Shown piece after piece: positions 47,934-58,410 of a DNA stretch of 64,000 bases (its first letter is position 1; every line of letters starts with the position of its first letter). Under the pieces are notes generated by a model. It ran no database searches and had not been told where the DNA came from. It worked only from the letters and a program-made list of their open reading frames with translations. This DNA comes from Alphaproteobacteria bacterium (lineage in GTDB: Bacteria; Pseudomonadota; Alphaproteobacteria; Rhodospirillales; WMHbin7). The translations under genes and the position numbers were made by a program. The stretch is taken from positions 310,001 to 374,000 of the forward strand of contig JADGAX010000003.1 in the NCBI GenBank assembly GCA_015231795.1. Direction: 5' to 3'.

Positions 47934-47977
47934 CTGCGCTCCATCTGCGCTCCATCTGCGCTCCAATTGCGCTCCAC
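47934..47977 (+). repeat. Four tandem 11-bp integrase arm-type repeats, right end
   Basis: Four adjacent 11-mers read CTGCGCTCCAT, CTGCGCTCCAT, CTGCGCTCCAA, TTGCGCTCCAC. Two more copies of the same unit precede the integrase at the left end in the same orientation. They lie about 90 bases from the right attachment repeat. Confidence 0.7.
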
Positions 47978-48020
47978 TCAGCCTGCATTTTCATGCAAAA
48001 ACGTGCAAACTGGTGCAGCG

Positions 48021-48034
48021 TAATGCATTGATTT
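48021..48034 (-). repeat. 14-bp terminal inverted repeat, right copy
   Basis: TAATGCATTGATTT is the exact reverse complement of 18102-18115. It lies 35 bases inside the right attachment repeat. Confidence 0.65.
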
Positions 48035-48069
48035 ATATGAAAAGTCGAGGCAGGGCGCATCGAGAGAAC

Positions 48070-48125
48070 GCCCTCCGAAGGCAGGGGTCATGGGTTCGAA
48101 TCCCGTCGGCTGCGCCAAATTTCTC
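48070..48125 (+). repeat. Right attachment repeat (attR of the first element)
   Basis: A 56-base copy of the 3' part of tRNA-Arg plus AAATTTCTC, identical to 18039-18094. The bases before it do not form the 5' half of a tRNA, so this copy is not a functional tRNA gene. It probably also serves as the left junction of the next element. Confidence 0.92.
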
Positions 48126-48180
48126 TGACTTGCCAGACACTTAGATGCGCCCATAACTTAGCGCCGCTTCAATTATTTGG

Positions 48181-48202
48181 CTGTTGCCAAACTGTTGCCA
48201 AA
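48181..48202 (+). repeat. Two tandem 11-bp repeats beside the second integrase
   Basis: CTGTTGCCAAA occurs twice in direct succession, 14 bases past the 3' end of the second integrase gene and about 55 from the attachment repeat. Unit length and number match the paired 11-mers beside the first integrase although the sequence differs, so these are candidate arm sites for the second integrase. Confidence 0.55.
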
Positions 48203-48215
48203 AATTGGCCCGGTC

Positions 48216-49328
48216 TCATCCCAATTTTCCCATGGGAAGAGGAACCAAAGCAGCCCTCTTGGCTTCGTCATTCACATGCACATAGTACTTGGCCGTAACG
48301 CTTGATCCCGGCGCGTGCCCAAGCATGGCTTGGAGTACGGGTTGGGAAACACCTCGGCTTGTCGCGGCCCAGGTGGCGAAGGCCTTCCTCAAAACATGCG
48401 GCGTGATGCGTGCCGGGTTTCCTTGTCTGTCGGTGATCCCGGCGGCCTTGACCGCAGTGGCGAACGCTTTCTTAACTTCGGTGATCTTGCCGCCCAACCT
48501 TCCCGTGAAAACGGTTTCGGTCAGCTTGGGCAGTTGCCGGATTTCTTCCAACATCTCGGGCATCAGGTAAACCCTTCTGACCGAGGAATAGGTTTTCGGC
48601 GTCCAACCATCTTGAGGTTTGATCTCGACATAGCCGTGAACCTCATTCACGCAAGACCAGGTTAGATTAAAGGCTTCGCCGGATCGGCATCCGGTTTCAG
48701 CCAAGAACCGCACCAGGGAGCGAAGCCGTTCTGGCAGAGCCCGAATTATCCTGACAACCTCTTCCGGCGTCGGGATGTAAACCTCTTTCGGATGATCGGG
48801 AATCCTTTCGACGGTATCGGGGATTTGATCCACGAGGCGCGTCTTCTTGGCCCACCGAAGAATCTTGAAGAGGGTGACCAGATCGGAATTGATTGTTGAG
48901 GGGCTTCTTCCCGCTTTCAATCGCATCGCCTGATAGCTCAGGATCTTGGTTTCAGATATGTCAGGAATTTCCATTTTCCCGAAATGTCGGCGAAGCCATT
49001 TCAGCCTGCCCTTGTCAGTTTCCAAAGAAACCTGTTTCTTCTTTCTGGTTTGAATACGGGCTTCTTCCCGTTCAAGCCAAAGTGCGACGATTTCCGAAAA
49101 ACTGTAGGCAGAGCGTTCGTCTTTGACCTGCTGTGCCAACTCGCCGCGCCTATAGGCTCGGTCGAGCTTGCGAGCAAACTCTTCTGCTGATACACGGTTG
49201 TCAAACAGCACCCGCCTGCGTTTGCCGCCAAATCCTTCCGGCACATTCACCAGCCATTGACCGGTTTGCTTGCCGTTTCGGACAAAGGGGCGTAGACGGA
49301 AAGGGCCTACTTTAATCGTGTTGCTCAT
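48216..49328 (-). CDS. int: Tyrosine recombinase (second integrase)
   Basis: This 370-aa integrase carries Arg in ETGCRSGEAFNLTW, HVLRKAFATWAA (H-x-x-R), and LGHAPGSSVTAKYYVH with the nucleophile Tyr. It has N-terminal arm-binding and core-binding domains. It differs clearly from the first integrase. Its 3' end faces the attachment repeat at 48070-48125, suggesting a second element inserted at the same tRNA. It overlaps the upstream excisionase-like gene by four bases. Confidence 0.92.
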   Translation of the reverse strand: MSNTIKVGPFRLRPFVRNGKQTGQWLVNVPEGFGGKRRRVLFDNRVSAEEFARKLDRAYRRGELAQQVKDERSAYSFSEIVALWLEREEARIQTRKKKQVSLETDKGRLKWLRRHFGKMEIPDISETKILSYQAMRLKAGRSPSTINSDLVTLFKILRWAKKTRLVDQIPDTVERIPDHPKEVYIPTPEEVVRIIRALPERLRSLVRFLAETGCRSGEAFNLTWSCVNEVHGYVEIKPQDGWTPKTYSSVRRVYLMPEMLEEIRQLPKLTETVFTGRLGGKITEVKKAFATAVKAAGITDRQGNPARITPHVLRKAFATWAATSRGVSQPVLQAMLGHAPGSSVTAKYYVHVNDEAKRAALVPLPMGKLG

Positions 49329-49630
49329 TGCGTCCTCCGCAAAGGACGCCCTCGCACACTCTCCGTGGTCGACTCTAGCAGCCGTTGGACGGCTTGTGTA
49401 TCGATGACTTCGGCTTGAAGGCCCTTCACATAGGCGTCGATATCCTGAAACCGGTAGATGTTCATCTTGCCTGGGCGTGAGCAGGGAAGTTCATCTCGGG
49501 GAATTCGCCGCACATGATCGATGGAGCATCGCAGAATGCTGGCCACTTCATCCACGGTCAGAAACAGCCGCTCGGGATCTGTTATGACCCTGTAGGATTG
49601 ATCGTTCAGGAAGGGGTGGTTCGAACTCAT
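49325..49630 (-). CDS. Excisionase-like HTH protein paired with second integrase
   Basis: This protein of about 101 aa (start 49630, MSSNHPFLN) has the helix-turn-helix LTVDEVASILRCSIDHVRRI followed by a wing KMNIYRFQDIDAYV, as in MerR/excisionase-type proteins. It overlaps the integrase start, so integrase and accessory factor are expressed together. A longer frame up to 49768 is open but has an atypical Cys-rich leader. Confidence 0.7.
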   Translation of the reverse strand: MSSNHPFLNDQSYRVITDPERLFLTVDEVASILRCSIDHVRRIPRDELPCSRPGKMNIYRFQDIDAYVKGLQAEVIDTQAVQRLLESTTESVRGRPLRRTQ

Positions 49631-50653
49631 AGGCCATCCACACATTTGAAGCTTGCTAGGGCAGGGAACTTCATGTGGTTGTCTATGGTTTCGAAGAAAA
49701 TGCGAGTTTATAAAGAAAGAGTCAAGACAAAAAATACAGACATCAAAATAATCGTTCTTGATTGTCACGAATACTGTTGATCTGATTTCCAGGACAGTAT
49801 TTCAGCTATCCAAGTGGTTTAACGAGGTGCACCGATAATTTCCTGTTATCAGCTTATGCGTCATGAAATTTCTGGCGGAAATGTCAATTTCTCAAAACGC
49901 GCTCAGGAAATTTGCGGCATAAATTTCGAAATGGTTGCCGCCGAGCGGGAACGCCTCGGGAGTGTTTCAATCTGGTACCGCAGATTTTGCTCACTTCTCC
50001 GCTTTGCTGGAGCGACGAAATCTCCAGTCTTTGTCAAGAATCCGGACTCGTTGTTTCAAAAGGACGATGGTACCGCTGATTTGCGATTCAGACGGTTTTC
50101 TCTGGTGCCAAGATATGCCGATTGCCTGGAACCAACAATTGCCAGAGGCGCGGGGAAATGCTGGGACCGGATTTCTGCGGCATGTCGTTTGATTTTATGT
50201 GCCGCGACTTTTGCAAAATGCGTGGTACCACGAAAAGTGAAAAGAGAGACAAGGCGCACCAAAGGAAGGAGGCGTTCACACGCCCCTTCCAGCCTCATTT
50301 TTTGGCCCCACGGCGTGCTCATGCAGGGGGATATTCATGGCTCAATGAAAAGCGACGTCAGTTTCGAATTAATGTGCCCGCCAATTTGCCTCGTCTGGTG
50401 GTACCGCAAAATCAAACCACATGAAAATTCGTGGTACAGAAAAAGTCTTAGGAGAAAGCGGAAAGCGGAACATGAAAATGCACCTGCTTGGCGAGATTGC
50501 GGTGCCATGAAAATGGGGATGCGCGGCAATTTGCCCGGCACATCTTTTCCTCATTCGGATAGACGCTCTGCTTGCGTGGCCTACGATCCACGTAAATCTC
50601 TAATTGATCTGCGGAGTAGAAGAAATTAAATGCAGAAAGTGCAATTAATTTCG
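49631..50653. other. Gene-poor stretch with scattered TGGTACC words
   Basis: No convincing gene was seen in this kilobase. A 257-codon frame on the plus strand (49856-50629) is rich in Arg, Cys and Trp with no recognisable fold and is probably chance. The word GGTACC recurs about four times (near 49973, 50069, 50223, 50400), sometimes within GTGGTACC contexts. The composition is mixed, suggesting decayed mobile DNA. Confidence 0.45.
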
Positions 50654-50790
50654 TATTAGAAAAGGCTGATACAGGAGATTATTTCTGAAAACGCCATTTT
50701 ATTTCTTATTAGAGAAATCTGATTCAGGAGATTTTTTTCGAAAAGAGCATTTAATCTCCTTTTAGCGGAATCTAATAAACGAAATTTTCT
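50654..50790 (+). repeat. Tandem 53-bp repeats, about 2.5 copies
   Basis: Two adjacent 53-base units begin TATTAGA at 50654 and 50707. They share CTGAT-x-CAGGAGATT, GAAAA and CATTT at the same positions. A third degenerate half-unit follows from 50760. They are AT-rich and lie about 170 bases before the start of a small DNA-binding-like gene. Confidence 0.65.
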
Positions 50791-50962
50791 TTAGGGGCTC
50801 CGCTTCAACCGCATCGTAGGGTGTTGTCGTTGGCGAGATAGAAATTGTTTTTGCGTGCTTCCGTAAGTTTCGCCAAGAAATCTGTCGGATGATGTGGCAG
50901 ATGGAAAATGTGCAGTCGATCCAATAGATCGACATGAACGCGATGCGCAAAAGGAAAGCGGC

Positions 50963-51364
50963 ATGAACGCCCAGGACACCCTGACCATCCGTATTCCGAT
51001 GACCATTCGCCGCTTCGGCGGGCGAAAACAGATCATCGTGCCCGAGGGCGAGGGCGTTCCCGAGCGCCGTAGCGCCAAGCCCGACGAGGCACTGCTGAAG
51101 GCCCTCGCCCGCGCGTTCAAATGGAAGCGCATGATCGAGGACGGGCAGGTCCGCTCGCTGAACGAACTGGCCGAGGCCGAGAAGCTGAACGGCTCCTATG
51201 TCAGCCGTATCTTTCGCCTCACCCTGCTGGCCCCCGATATCGTCGAGGCCATCCTGGAAGGGCGCCAGCCCCGCACCCTGCAACTGGCCGACCTGCTGGA
51301 AGACGTGCCGGTGGATTGGGGGGCGCAGAGAAGCGAATACGGCATCACCCCCCGTAGGACGTGA
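50963..51364 (+). CDS. HTH protein of the type found beside recombinases and plasmid functions
   Basis: This protein of about 133 aa has a beta-rich start (DTLTIRIPMTIRRFGGRKQI) and a ParB/KorB-like helix-turn-helix (SLNELAEAEKLNGSYVSRIF). The C-terminus, DIVEAILEGRQPRTLQLADL, is typical of small proteins near site-specific recombinases in Alphaproteobacteria. ATG 50963 follows AAAGGAAAG. It stands alone downstream of the 53-bp repeats and may bind them. Confidence 0.65.
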   Translation: MNAQDTLTIRIPMTIRRFGGRKQIIVPEGEGVPERRSAKPDEALLKALARAFKWKRMIEDGQVRSLNELAEAEKLNGSYVSRIFRLTLLAPDIVEAILEGRQPRTLQLADLLEDVPVDWGAQRSEYGITPRRT

Positions 51365-51626
51365 CATATACGGACACGGCATGTTTTGATCCGGCTTTAC
51401 AACCAAAATTAAGCACTTGAGGGCCTCCCCGGAATCGCTATTCTTGCTTTTGCGAATTAGCAGGGGAAAAAGACGCTGGCCGGGATATTCGGCGTGAAAG
51501 CCTGAGGAGGCCCTTGACACCCGTCGCTATGCCATTGAGGTCGAACCAAAGACTTGCACGGAAGTGGGCAACTATCGTCGATTGGGGCAGCTTTAAAAGG
51601 GGGATCCATTACCAAGATGAGGAAAC
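51365..51626. other. Non-coding gap with a gene-tail remnant and inverted repeat
   Basis: GAGGGCCTCC (51418) and GGAGGCCCTT (51506) form an imperfect inverted repeat about 90 bases apart. A short stopless-to-stop segment ending at about 51596 (translating RYAIEVEPKTCTEVGNYRRL) looks like the tail of a lost gene. The hsdM RBS (GAGG) is at its end. Confidence 0.35.
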
Positions 51627-53734
51627 GTGCCGACGATGACCGCTGATCACATGAAGGACATCGAGAAGTTCGAGGCCGATCTTTGGAAGATCGCAGACGA
51701 TCTGCGGGCCAATTCCGGGCTGGCGTCTAACGAATATTTCATGCCGATCATGGGGTTGATCTTCCTGCGGCATGCCACGAATCGGTTCTACGAGGCACAG
51801 GCCGCGATCAAGGAGGATCAGGCCGCCGGACGCATGCCCGACCGGCCGCTGGTGGAAGCCGACTTCCGCCGTCGCCGCGCCTTGATGCTGCCCGAGGCGG
51901 CCCGCTACGACGCCTTGTTGGAGAAAAAGAAGGACGGCAATCTCGGCGCGGCATTAACCGCAGCCATGGAGGCCGTCGAAACGGCCTTCCCACCGCTGGC
52001 CGGGCAGTTGCCCAAGGACTATGAGCGCTTCGAGGGCGACCTGCTCGAACGCATGCTGCGCATGTTTGATTCCGAGGGGCTGCGCACCGCTTCTGGCGAC
52101 GTGTTCGGTCGCATCTACGAATACTTCCTGGCCGAGTTCTCGAAGCAGGGTGCGCATGACAACGGCGAATTCTTCACCCCGCCCTCGATCGTGCAGACCA
52201 TCGTCAACGTCATCGAGCCCGAACACGGCATCGTCCTTGATCCGGCCTGCGGTTCCGGCGGCATGTTCGTGCAGTCCAGCCATTTCATCGAGGATGCGGG
52301 CCAGGACACCATGAAGCGGGTGACCTTCTATGGCCACGAGAAGAACGAGACCACCGCGAAAATTGCGCAGATCAACTTGGCCGTTCACGGCCTGCAAGGC
52401 ACCATCCGGGCCGGCAACGAAGCCATCACCTATTACAAGGACCCGCACGAACTGGTCGGCAAGTGTGACTTCGTGATGGCCAATCCGCCGTTCAACGTCG
52501 ATGAGGTGGACGCCGAGAAGGTCAAGGGCGACCCACGCCTGCCCTTCGGCCTGCCCGGCGTCAACAAGGCCAAGAAGGTCTCGAACGCCAATTACCTTTG
52601 GATGTCTTACTTCTACAGTTATCTGAACGACCAGGGCCGCGCCGGTGTGGTGATGTCGTCGCAAGCCTCCAGCGCCGGGCGGGACGAAGCCACCGTGCGC
52701 CAGAAGCTGGTCGAGACTGGCGCCGTCGATGTGATGATCGATATCCGGGGCAACTTCTTCTACACCCGCACCGTCCCCTGCCAGCTTTGGTTCTTCGACC
52801 GGGCCAAGGAGCGGGACGAGGCGCGGCGCGACCATGTGCTGATGCTTGATGCACGCAGCATCTTTCGCAAGGTTTCGCGCTCGGTCTGCGATTTCAGCCC
52901 GGAGCAGCAGAAGAACATCGCCGCCATCGTCTGGCTCCATCGCGGCCAGCAGGATCGTTTCCTGAAGCTGGTGGAAACCTATCTGGCCCGGGCGCTCACC
53001 GAGGGTGAGGCGACAAAACCCGCACTCACCGCCTACGAGGAGGCTCTGGGCACCCTGGCCGACCTGATGGAGCCCTTCGCGAAGGTAAAGCGGAAGGTTG
53101 ACCCGCTTGCCGAGCCGTGGGCTGAATTGACCAGCGCCCAGGCAACCCTGACGGCCGACATCGACGCCTTTGTCGCAGAAGCGGCGGCACGGGGCAAGGG
53201 CTGGCCGGATGCCGGACGCGACAATGCCGGCCTGCACGCGGCGCGGACGGCGCTGCACCCGCTGGCCGAGCGTTGCCGGGATCTGACCAAGCAAATCGAT
53301 TTGGCGGCGAAGCTGGCGGGGCGGGTGATCGACATCGCCGTCAAGGAGCTTGCCGCGCGGGATTCGGATTCCTGGGCCAATGCCGAGGTGAACCGGACGC
53401 GCAAGGCGCTGGACGAGGCGCGGGCAGCGGCGGTCGAGGCGCTGCGCCAGACCCGCTATTTTATCAAGCAGGCAGAATGGTTGCAGGACCGTTTCCCCGA
53501 CGCGGTGCTGCGCGATGTCGAGGGGCTGGTGAAGCAGGTCGATCGGGCGACTATCGCAGCCCATGATTACAGTCTGACCCCCGGACGCTATGTCGGCGTG
53601 GCCCCGGAAGAGGTGGACGAGGCGTTCGACTTCGAGGAAGCGCTGCGGGCCATCCACATCGACTTGAAGGGGCTGAACGAGGAGGCGGTGGACCTGGCGG
53701 CGCGGATTGCCCGGAACTTCGAGGAGTTGGGGGC

Positions 53735-53738
<4 letters not shown>
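51627..53738 (+). CDS. hsdM: Type I DNA methyltransferase M subunit, long form (second system)
   Basis: This 703-aa adenine methyltransferase has HsdM N-terminal helices, motif I LDPACGSGGMF near residue 205 and motif IV ANPPFN near 285. A long C-terminal helical extension rich in Ala/Arg is typical of the long HsdM group. GTG 51627 has GAGG just upstream, and ATG 51636 is the alternative. It opens an M-S-R operon unrelated in order and sequence to the first system, and overlaps hsdS by four bases. Confidence 0.93.
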
Positions 53739-54945
<1,207 letters not shown>

Positions 54946-54969
54946 TTCCCGATCCGGAGCACTGACGAC

Positions 54970-57900
54970 ATGGCGGTGACCGGCATCAACAGCGAGGACC
55001 GGCTGGTGCAGGCGACCTTCGCAGAGCATCTGGAAAAGGTGTTGGGCTGGGACTCCGTCTACGCCTGGAACGACGAGACCTTCGGGCCGGGTGGCACGCT
55101 GGGACGGACCAGCACCAGCGAGGCGGTGCTGACCCGCGATCTGCGCGCCGCTCTGGTGCGGCTCAATCCCGATCTGCCGGCCTCCGCCATTGATGAGGCC
55201 CTGCGGGCGCTGACCGTCCAGGATTTCAGCCGCTCGATGGTCCAGCACAACCAGGATTTCTTCCGGCTGATCCGGGGGGGCGTTCCTGTCCATTACCGCG
55301 ATGCCTCGGGTCGCCTGCGTGAGGCCCGCGCCCGCGTGATCGATTTTGACAATAGGCCCTTGCCCAATGGCACGCCCTCGAATCGCTTCCTCGCCGTGCG
55401 CGAACTGAAGCTGACCGGCCTGCGCACGCCGAATTACAACCGCCGCGCCGATCTGGTCTGTTTCGTCAACGGCCTGCCGCTGGTCTTCATCGAGTTGAAG
55501 GCCGTCTATAAGAACATCCGTGCCGGCTTCGACGGCAACTTGAAGGATTACATGGACGAGAACGTCATCGCCCATGCCTTCCATCACAACGCCTTCCTGA
55601 TCGTCTCTAACGGTGATCGTGCCCGCTATGGCTCGATCACCAGCGCCTGGGAGCATTTCTACGAATGGAAGCGCCTGGACGAGACCGACAAGGGGCGGGT
55701 GGATGCCGAAGTTCTGCTGAACGGCATGCTGGCCCATGACCGGCTGCTGGATGTCGTCGAGAATTTCATCCTGTTTGACGAAAGCAAGGCTGGCGCGACC
55801 CGCAAGGTGGTGGCGCGCAACCATCAGGTTCTCGGCGTCAATCGTGCGGTGGTCTCAGTTGCCTATCAGGAGGAGCTGAAGCGCGAATTCCCACCGGAAA
55901 CGCGGCTCCGACATCGCGTGATCGAGCTGCCGCTGGAAAGCCGCGCCATCGCCGACCAGAAGCGGCTTGCGACTTCGGACCAGGAGGGTATGCCCGCGCT
56001 GCCGTCCTTCATCCCCGAAGGTCCGGTGGAGATCATCGAACGGGCGCACCCAGATCTCGGTCGGTTGGGGGTGTTCTGGCACACCCAGGGCAGCGGCAAG
56101 TCCTATTCCATGGCCTTTTTCGCTGAGAAGGTGCGCCGCAAGGTGCCGGGCAATTTCACCTTCCTGCTGATGACTGATCGTCTTGATCTTGACAGCCAAA
56201 TTTACGGGACTTTCGTCGGTTGCGGGATCGTCAATGACAAGGCCGCCCGCGCCGAGACCGGCCGCGATCTTGAAAAGTCGCTGAAGGAAAATCACCCCTA
56301 TGTTTTCAGCTTGATCCATCGCTTCAATCAGGATGTGAAGCCGGATCAGCCTTACAGCCTGCGCGACGACATCATCGTGATTTCCGACGAGGCGCACCGA
56401 ACCCAGGCCGGCCGGTTGGCCCGCAATATGCGCTTGGCTTTGCCCAACGCCGCCTTCATCGGTTTCACCGGAACGCCCCTGTTCAAACAGGACGAGATCA
56501 CCAAGCGCATCTTCGGCGATTACGTCTCGTGCTACGACTTCAAGCGCTCGGAAGAAGACGGCGCCACCGTCAAGCTGGTCTACGAAAACCGGGGCGAGAA
56601 GCTGGGCGTGGCCCGCCTCGATTTGAACGACCGCATCGCGGAAAAAGTTGAACAGGCGGACCTTGACCCCGACCAAACGGCGCTACTGGAAAAGCTGCTG
56701 GGCAAGGATTACGAGGTCGTCACCGCCGACGAACGGCTCGACAAGATCGCGGCGGATTTCGTCGAACATTGCGCCACCCGCTGGGAATCCGGCAAGGCGC
56801 TGTTTGTCTGCATCGACAAGATCACCTGCGCCCGCATGGTTCAACGGATCGTGCCGCGCTGGCAGGCCAAGGCGAAACAGGTTCGGGCCGCGGCCGCCGC
56901 CAAGAAATCCGAAGCGGCGGCGACCGCCGACCAAGGCATGCGCGCGGCCCTGACCGAAGCGGCGGATAGGCTCAATGCGCAGGCGGACTGGCTGGACGAG
57001 ACGATCGTCGAGATCATCATCAGCGAGGCGCAGAACGAGGTCGCCGATTTCCAGAAATGGGGCTTCGACATCATCCCGCACCGCGCCCTGATGAAACAGG
57101 GCTTCGGCACCGCCGACGGCCAGCGGGTCGATGTCGAAACCGCCTTCAAGAACCCCAAGCACCCGTTCCGCGTGGCCATCGTCTGCGCCATGTGGCTGAC
57201 CGGCTTCGACGTGGAATGCCTGTCCACGCTCTACATCGACAAGCCGATGAAGGCGCACACCCTGATGCAGGCTATCGCGCGGGCCAACCGGGTCTATCCC
57301 GGCAAGGATTTCGGTCTGATCGTCGATTACAACGGCATGCTGAAGAGCCTGCGGGAGGCGCTGGCGCAATATGCGCTGGGTGACGATGGAACGGGGGAAG
57401 AGGAGGTCGTGGCGCCGATCGAGGAACGGGTGCAGGCCCTCTTGGAAGCTATCGAGGCGACCGAATCCCATCTGCGCAGCCTGGGCTTTGATCCCACAAC
57501 GCTGATCGGCACAAAGGGATTTGCCTGCATCAAGGGGCTCGCTGACGCGGTCGAGGCCGTTTACACCACCGACGAAGCCAAGCGGCGATTTGAGATCCTG
57601 GCGCGACAGGTGTTTATCCGCTTCAAGGCCCTGCTGATGGAGCCGTCGGCCTTCGCCTATGCCGAGCGTCACGACAATATTGAAGCCATTTACAAGAAGC
57701 TGAGCGAGCGCCGCGACACGGCGGACGTGACCGAGTTGCTGAAAGAATTACACCGAATCGTCAACGAGGCGATTCGAACCGACGAGGTCGGCGACGATCA
57801 GGCCGAGGGCCTGATCTTCGATCTCAGCCAGATTAACCTGGAGCGGTTGCGCGACGAGTTTGCCAAGAAGGTCAGGCGCAAGGCGACAGCGCTTCAGGAC

Positions 57901-58410
57901 ATTCGGGACATCGTCGAGGCAAAGCTGGCGGCGATGCTAGCGCGCAATCCTATGCGCATGGACTACCAAGTGAAATACGAGGAGATCGTCGCCGACTACA
58001 ATTCGGAGAAAGACAGAACGACCATCGAGGAGACCTTTCGGCGACTTATGGAACTCGTCAACAGCCTGGACGAGGAGCAGATGCGAGCTACCAGGGAGGG
58101 CTTGGGCGAGGACGAACTGGCCTTGTTCGATCTGCTTCAGAAGGATGGTCTTGATAAGACTGCCCGCGAACGGGTGAAGCAGGCCAGCCGCGACTTGCTC
58201 GCTTCGGTTAAGGTGCGGCTGGCGGAACTCGATCGGTTCTGGGAGAAGGAGCAGACCAAGGCGGATGTTGAGGTCTTCATCCTGGACAAAGTGTTCGCCA
58301 GCCTTCCGACTCCGCCCTTCACGCCCGAGGAAAAGAAACTCGTCGCCGGAAACGTCTATGCCCATGTCTGGCAGCAGGCGATGAACGGTAGTTTCGCCAG
58401 GGCGGCATGA
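54970..58410 (+). CDS. hsdR: Type I restriction enzyme R subunit (second system)
   Basis: This 1146-aa protein is the motor-nuclease of the second system. The nuclease core RRADLVCFVNGLPLVFIELK lies near residues 155-175, Walker A FWHTQGSGKSYSM near 373, the DEAH-type box VISDEAHRTQ near 472, and late helicase segments (QAIARANRVYPGKDFG) follow. A C-terminal helical domain follows. The start lies 24 bases after the hsdS frame ends. No inactivating lesion seen. Confidence 0.93.
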   Translation: MAVTGINSEDRLVQATFAEHLEKVLGWDSVYAWNDETFGPGGTLGRTSTSEAVLTRDLRAALVRLNPDLPASAIDEALRALTVQDFSRSMVQHNQDFFRLIRGGVPVHYRDASGRLREARARVIDFDNRPLPNGTPSNRFLAVRELKLTGLRTPNYNRRADLVCFVNGLPLVFIELKAVYKNIRAGFDGNLKDYMDENVIAHAFHHNAFLIVSNGDRARYGSITSAWEHFYEWKRLDETDKGRVDAEVLLNGMLAHDRLLDVVENFILFDESKAGATRKVVARNHQVLGVNRAVVSVAYQEELKREFPPETRLRHRVIELPLESRAIADQKRLATSDQEGMPALPSFIPEGPVEIIERAHPDLGRLGVFWHTQGSGKSYSMAFFAEKVRRKVPGNFTFLLMTDRLDLDSQIYGTFVGCGIVNDKAARAETGRDLEKSLKENHPYVFSLIHRFNQDVKPDQPYSLRDDIIVISDEAHRTQAGRLARNMRLALPNAAFIGFTGTPLFKQDEITKRIFGDYVSCYDFKRSEEDGATVKLVYENRGEKLGVARLDLNDRIAEKVEQADLDPDQTALLEKLLGKDYEVVTADERLDKIAADFVEHCATRWESGKALFVCIDKITCARMVQRIVPRWQAKAKQVRAAAAAKKSEAAATADQGMRAALTEAADRLNAQADWLDETIVEIIISEAQNEVADFQKWGFDIIPHRALMKQGFGTADGQRVDVETAFKNPKHPFRVAIVCAMWLTGFDVECLSTLYIDKPMKAHTLMQAIARANRVYPGKDFGLIVDYNGMLKSLREALAQYALGDDGTGEEEVVAPIEERVQALLEAIEATESHLRSLGFDPTTLIGTKGFACIKGLADAVEAVYTTDEAKRRFEILARQVFIRFKALLMEPSAFAYAERHDNIEAIYKKLSERRDTADVTELLKELHRIVNEAIRTDEVGDDQAEGLIFDLSQINLERLRDEFAKKVRRKATALQDIRDIVEAKLAAMLARNPMRMDYQVKYEEIVADYNSEKDRTTIEETFRRLMELVNSLDEEQMRATREGLGEDELALFDLLQKDGLDKTARERVKQASRDLLASVKVRLAELDRFWEKEQTKADVEVFILDKVFASLPTPPFTPEEKKLVAGNVYAHVWQQAMNGSFARAA

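Larger units (their letters stand above)
18039..48125. mobile_element. Integrative mobilizable element at tRNA-Arg, about 30 kb
   Basis: The element is bounded by a 56-bp perfect direct repeat made of the last 48 bases of tRNA-Arg plus eight flanking bases (18039-18094 and 48070-48125). A tyrosine integrase lies immediately inside the left end and an excisionase-like gene near the right. It carries a relaxase with MobC/TraJ-like, TraK-, TraL- and TraM-like genes but no mating-pair apparatus, so it would need a helper to transfer. Cargo: an AT-richer block of unfamiliar genes, a possible toxin-antitoxin pair and a complete type I restriction system. Confidence 0.9.

Noticed and set aside
47934-47977. 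CRISPR-like short tandem repeats
   Set aside because: Units are 11 bp with no spacers and no cas genes; they match integrase arm sites at the other end.
48070-48118. Second tRNA-Arg
   Set aside because: Only the 3' part from the anticodon arm is present; the 5' half is missing, so it is an attachment duplicate.
49856-50629. 257-codon plus-strand frame in the gene-poor stretch
   Set aside because: Arg/Cys/Trp-rich with no fold-like pattern and no RBS; judged chance.
51954-53657. 567-codon minus-strand frame over hsdM
   Set aside because: Antisense to a clear methyltransferase gene; composition of a shadow frame.
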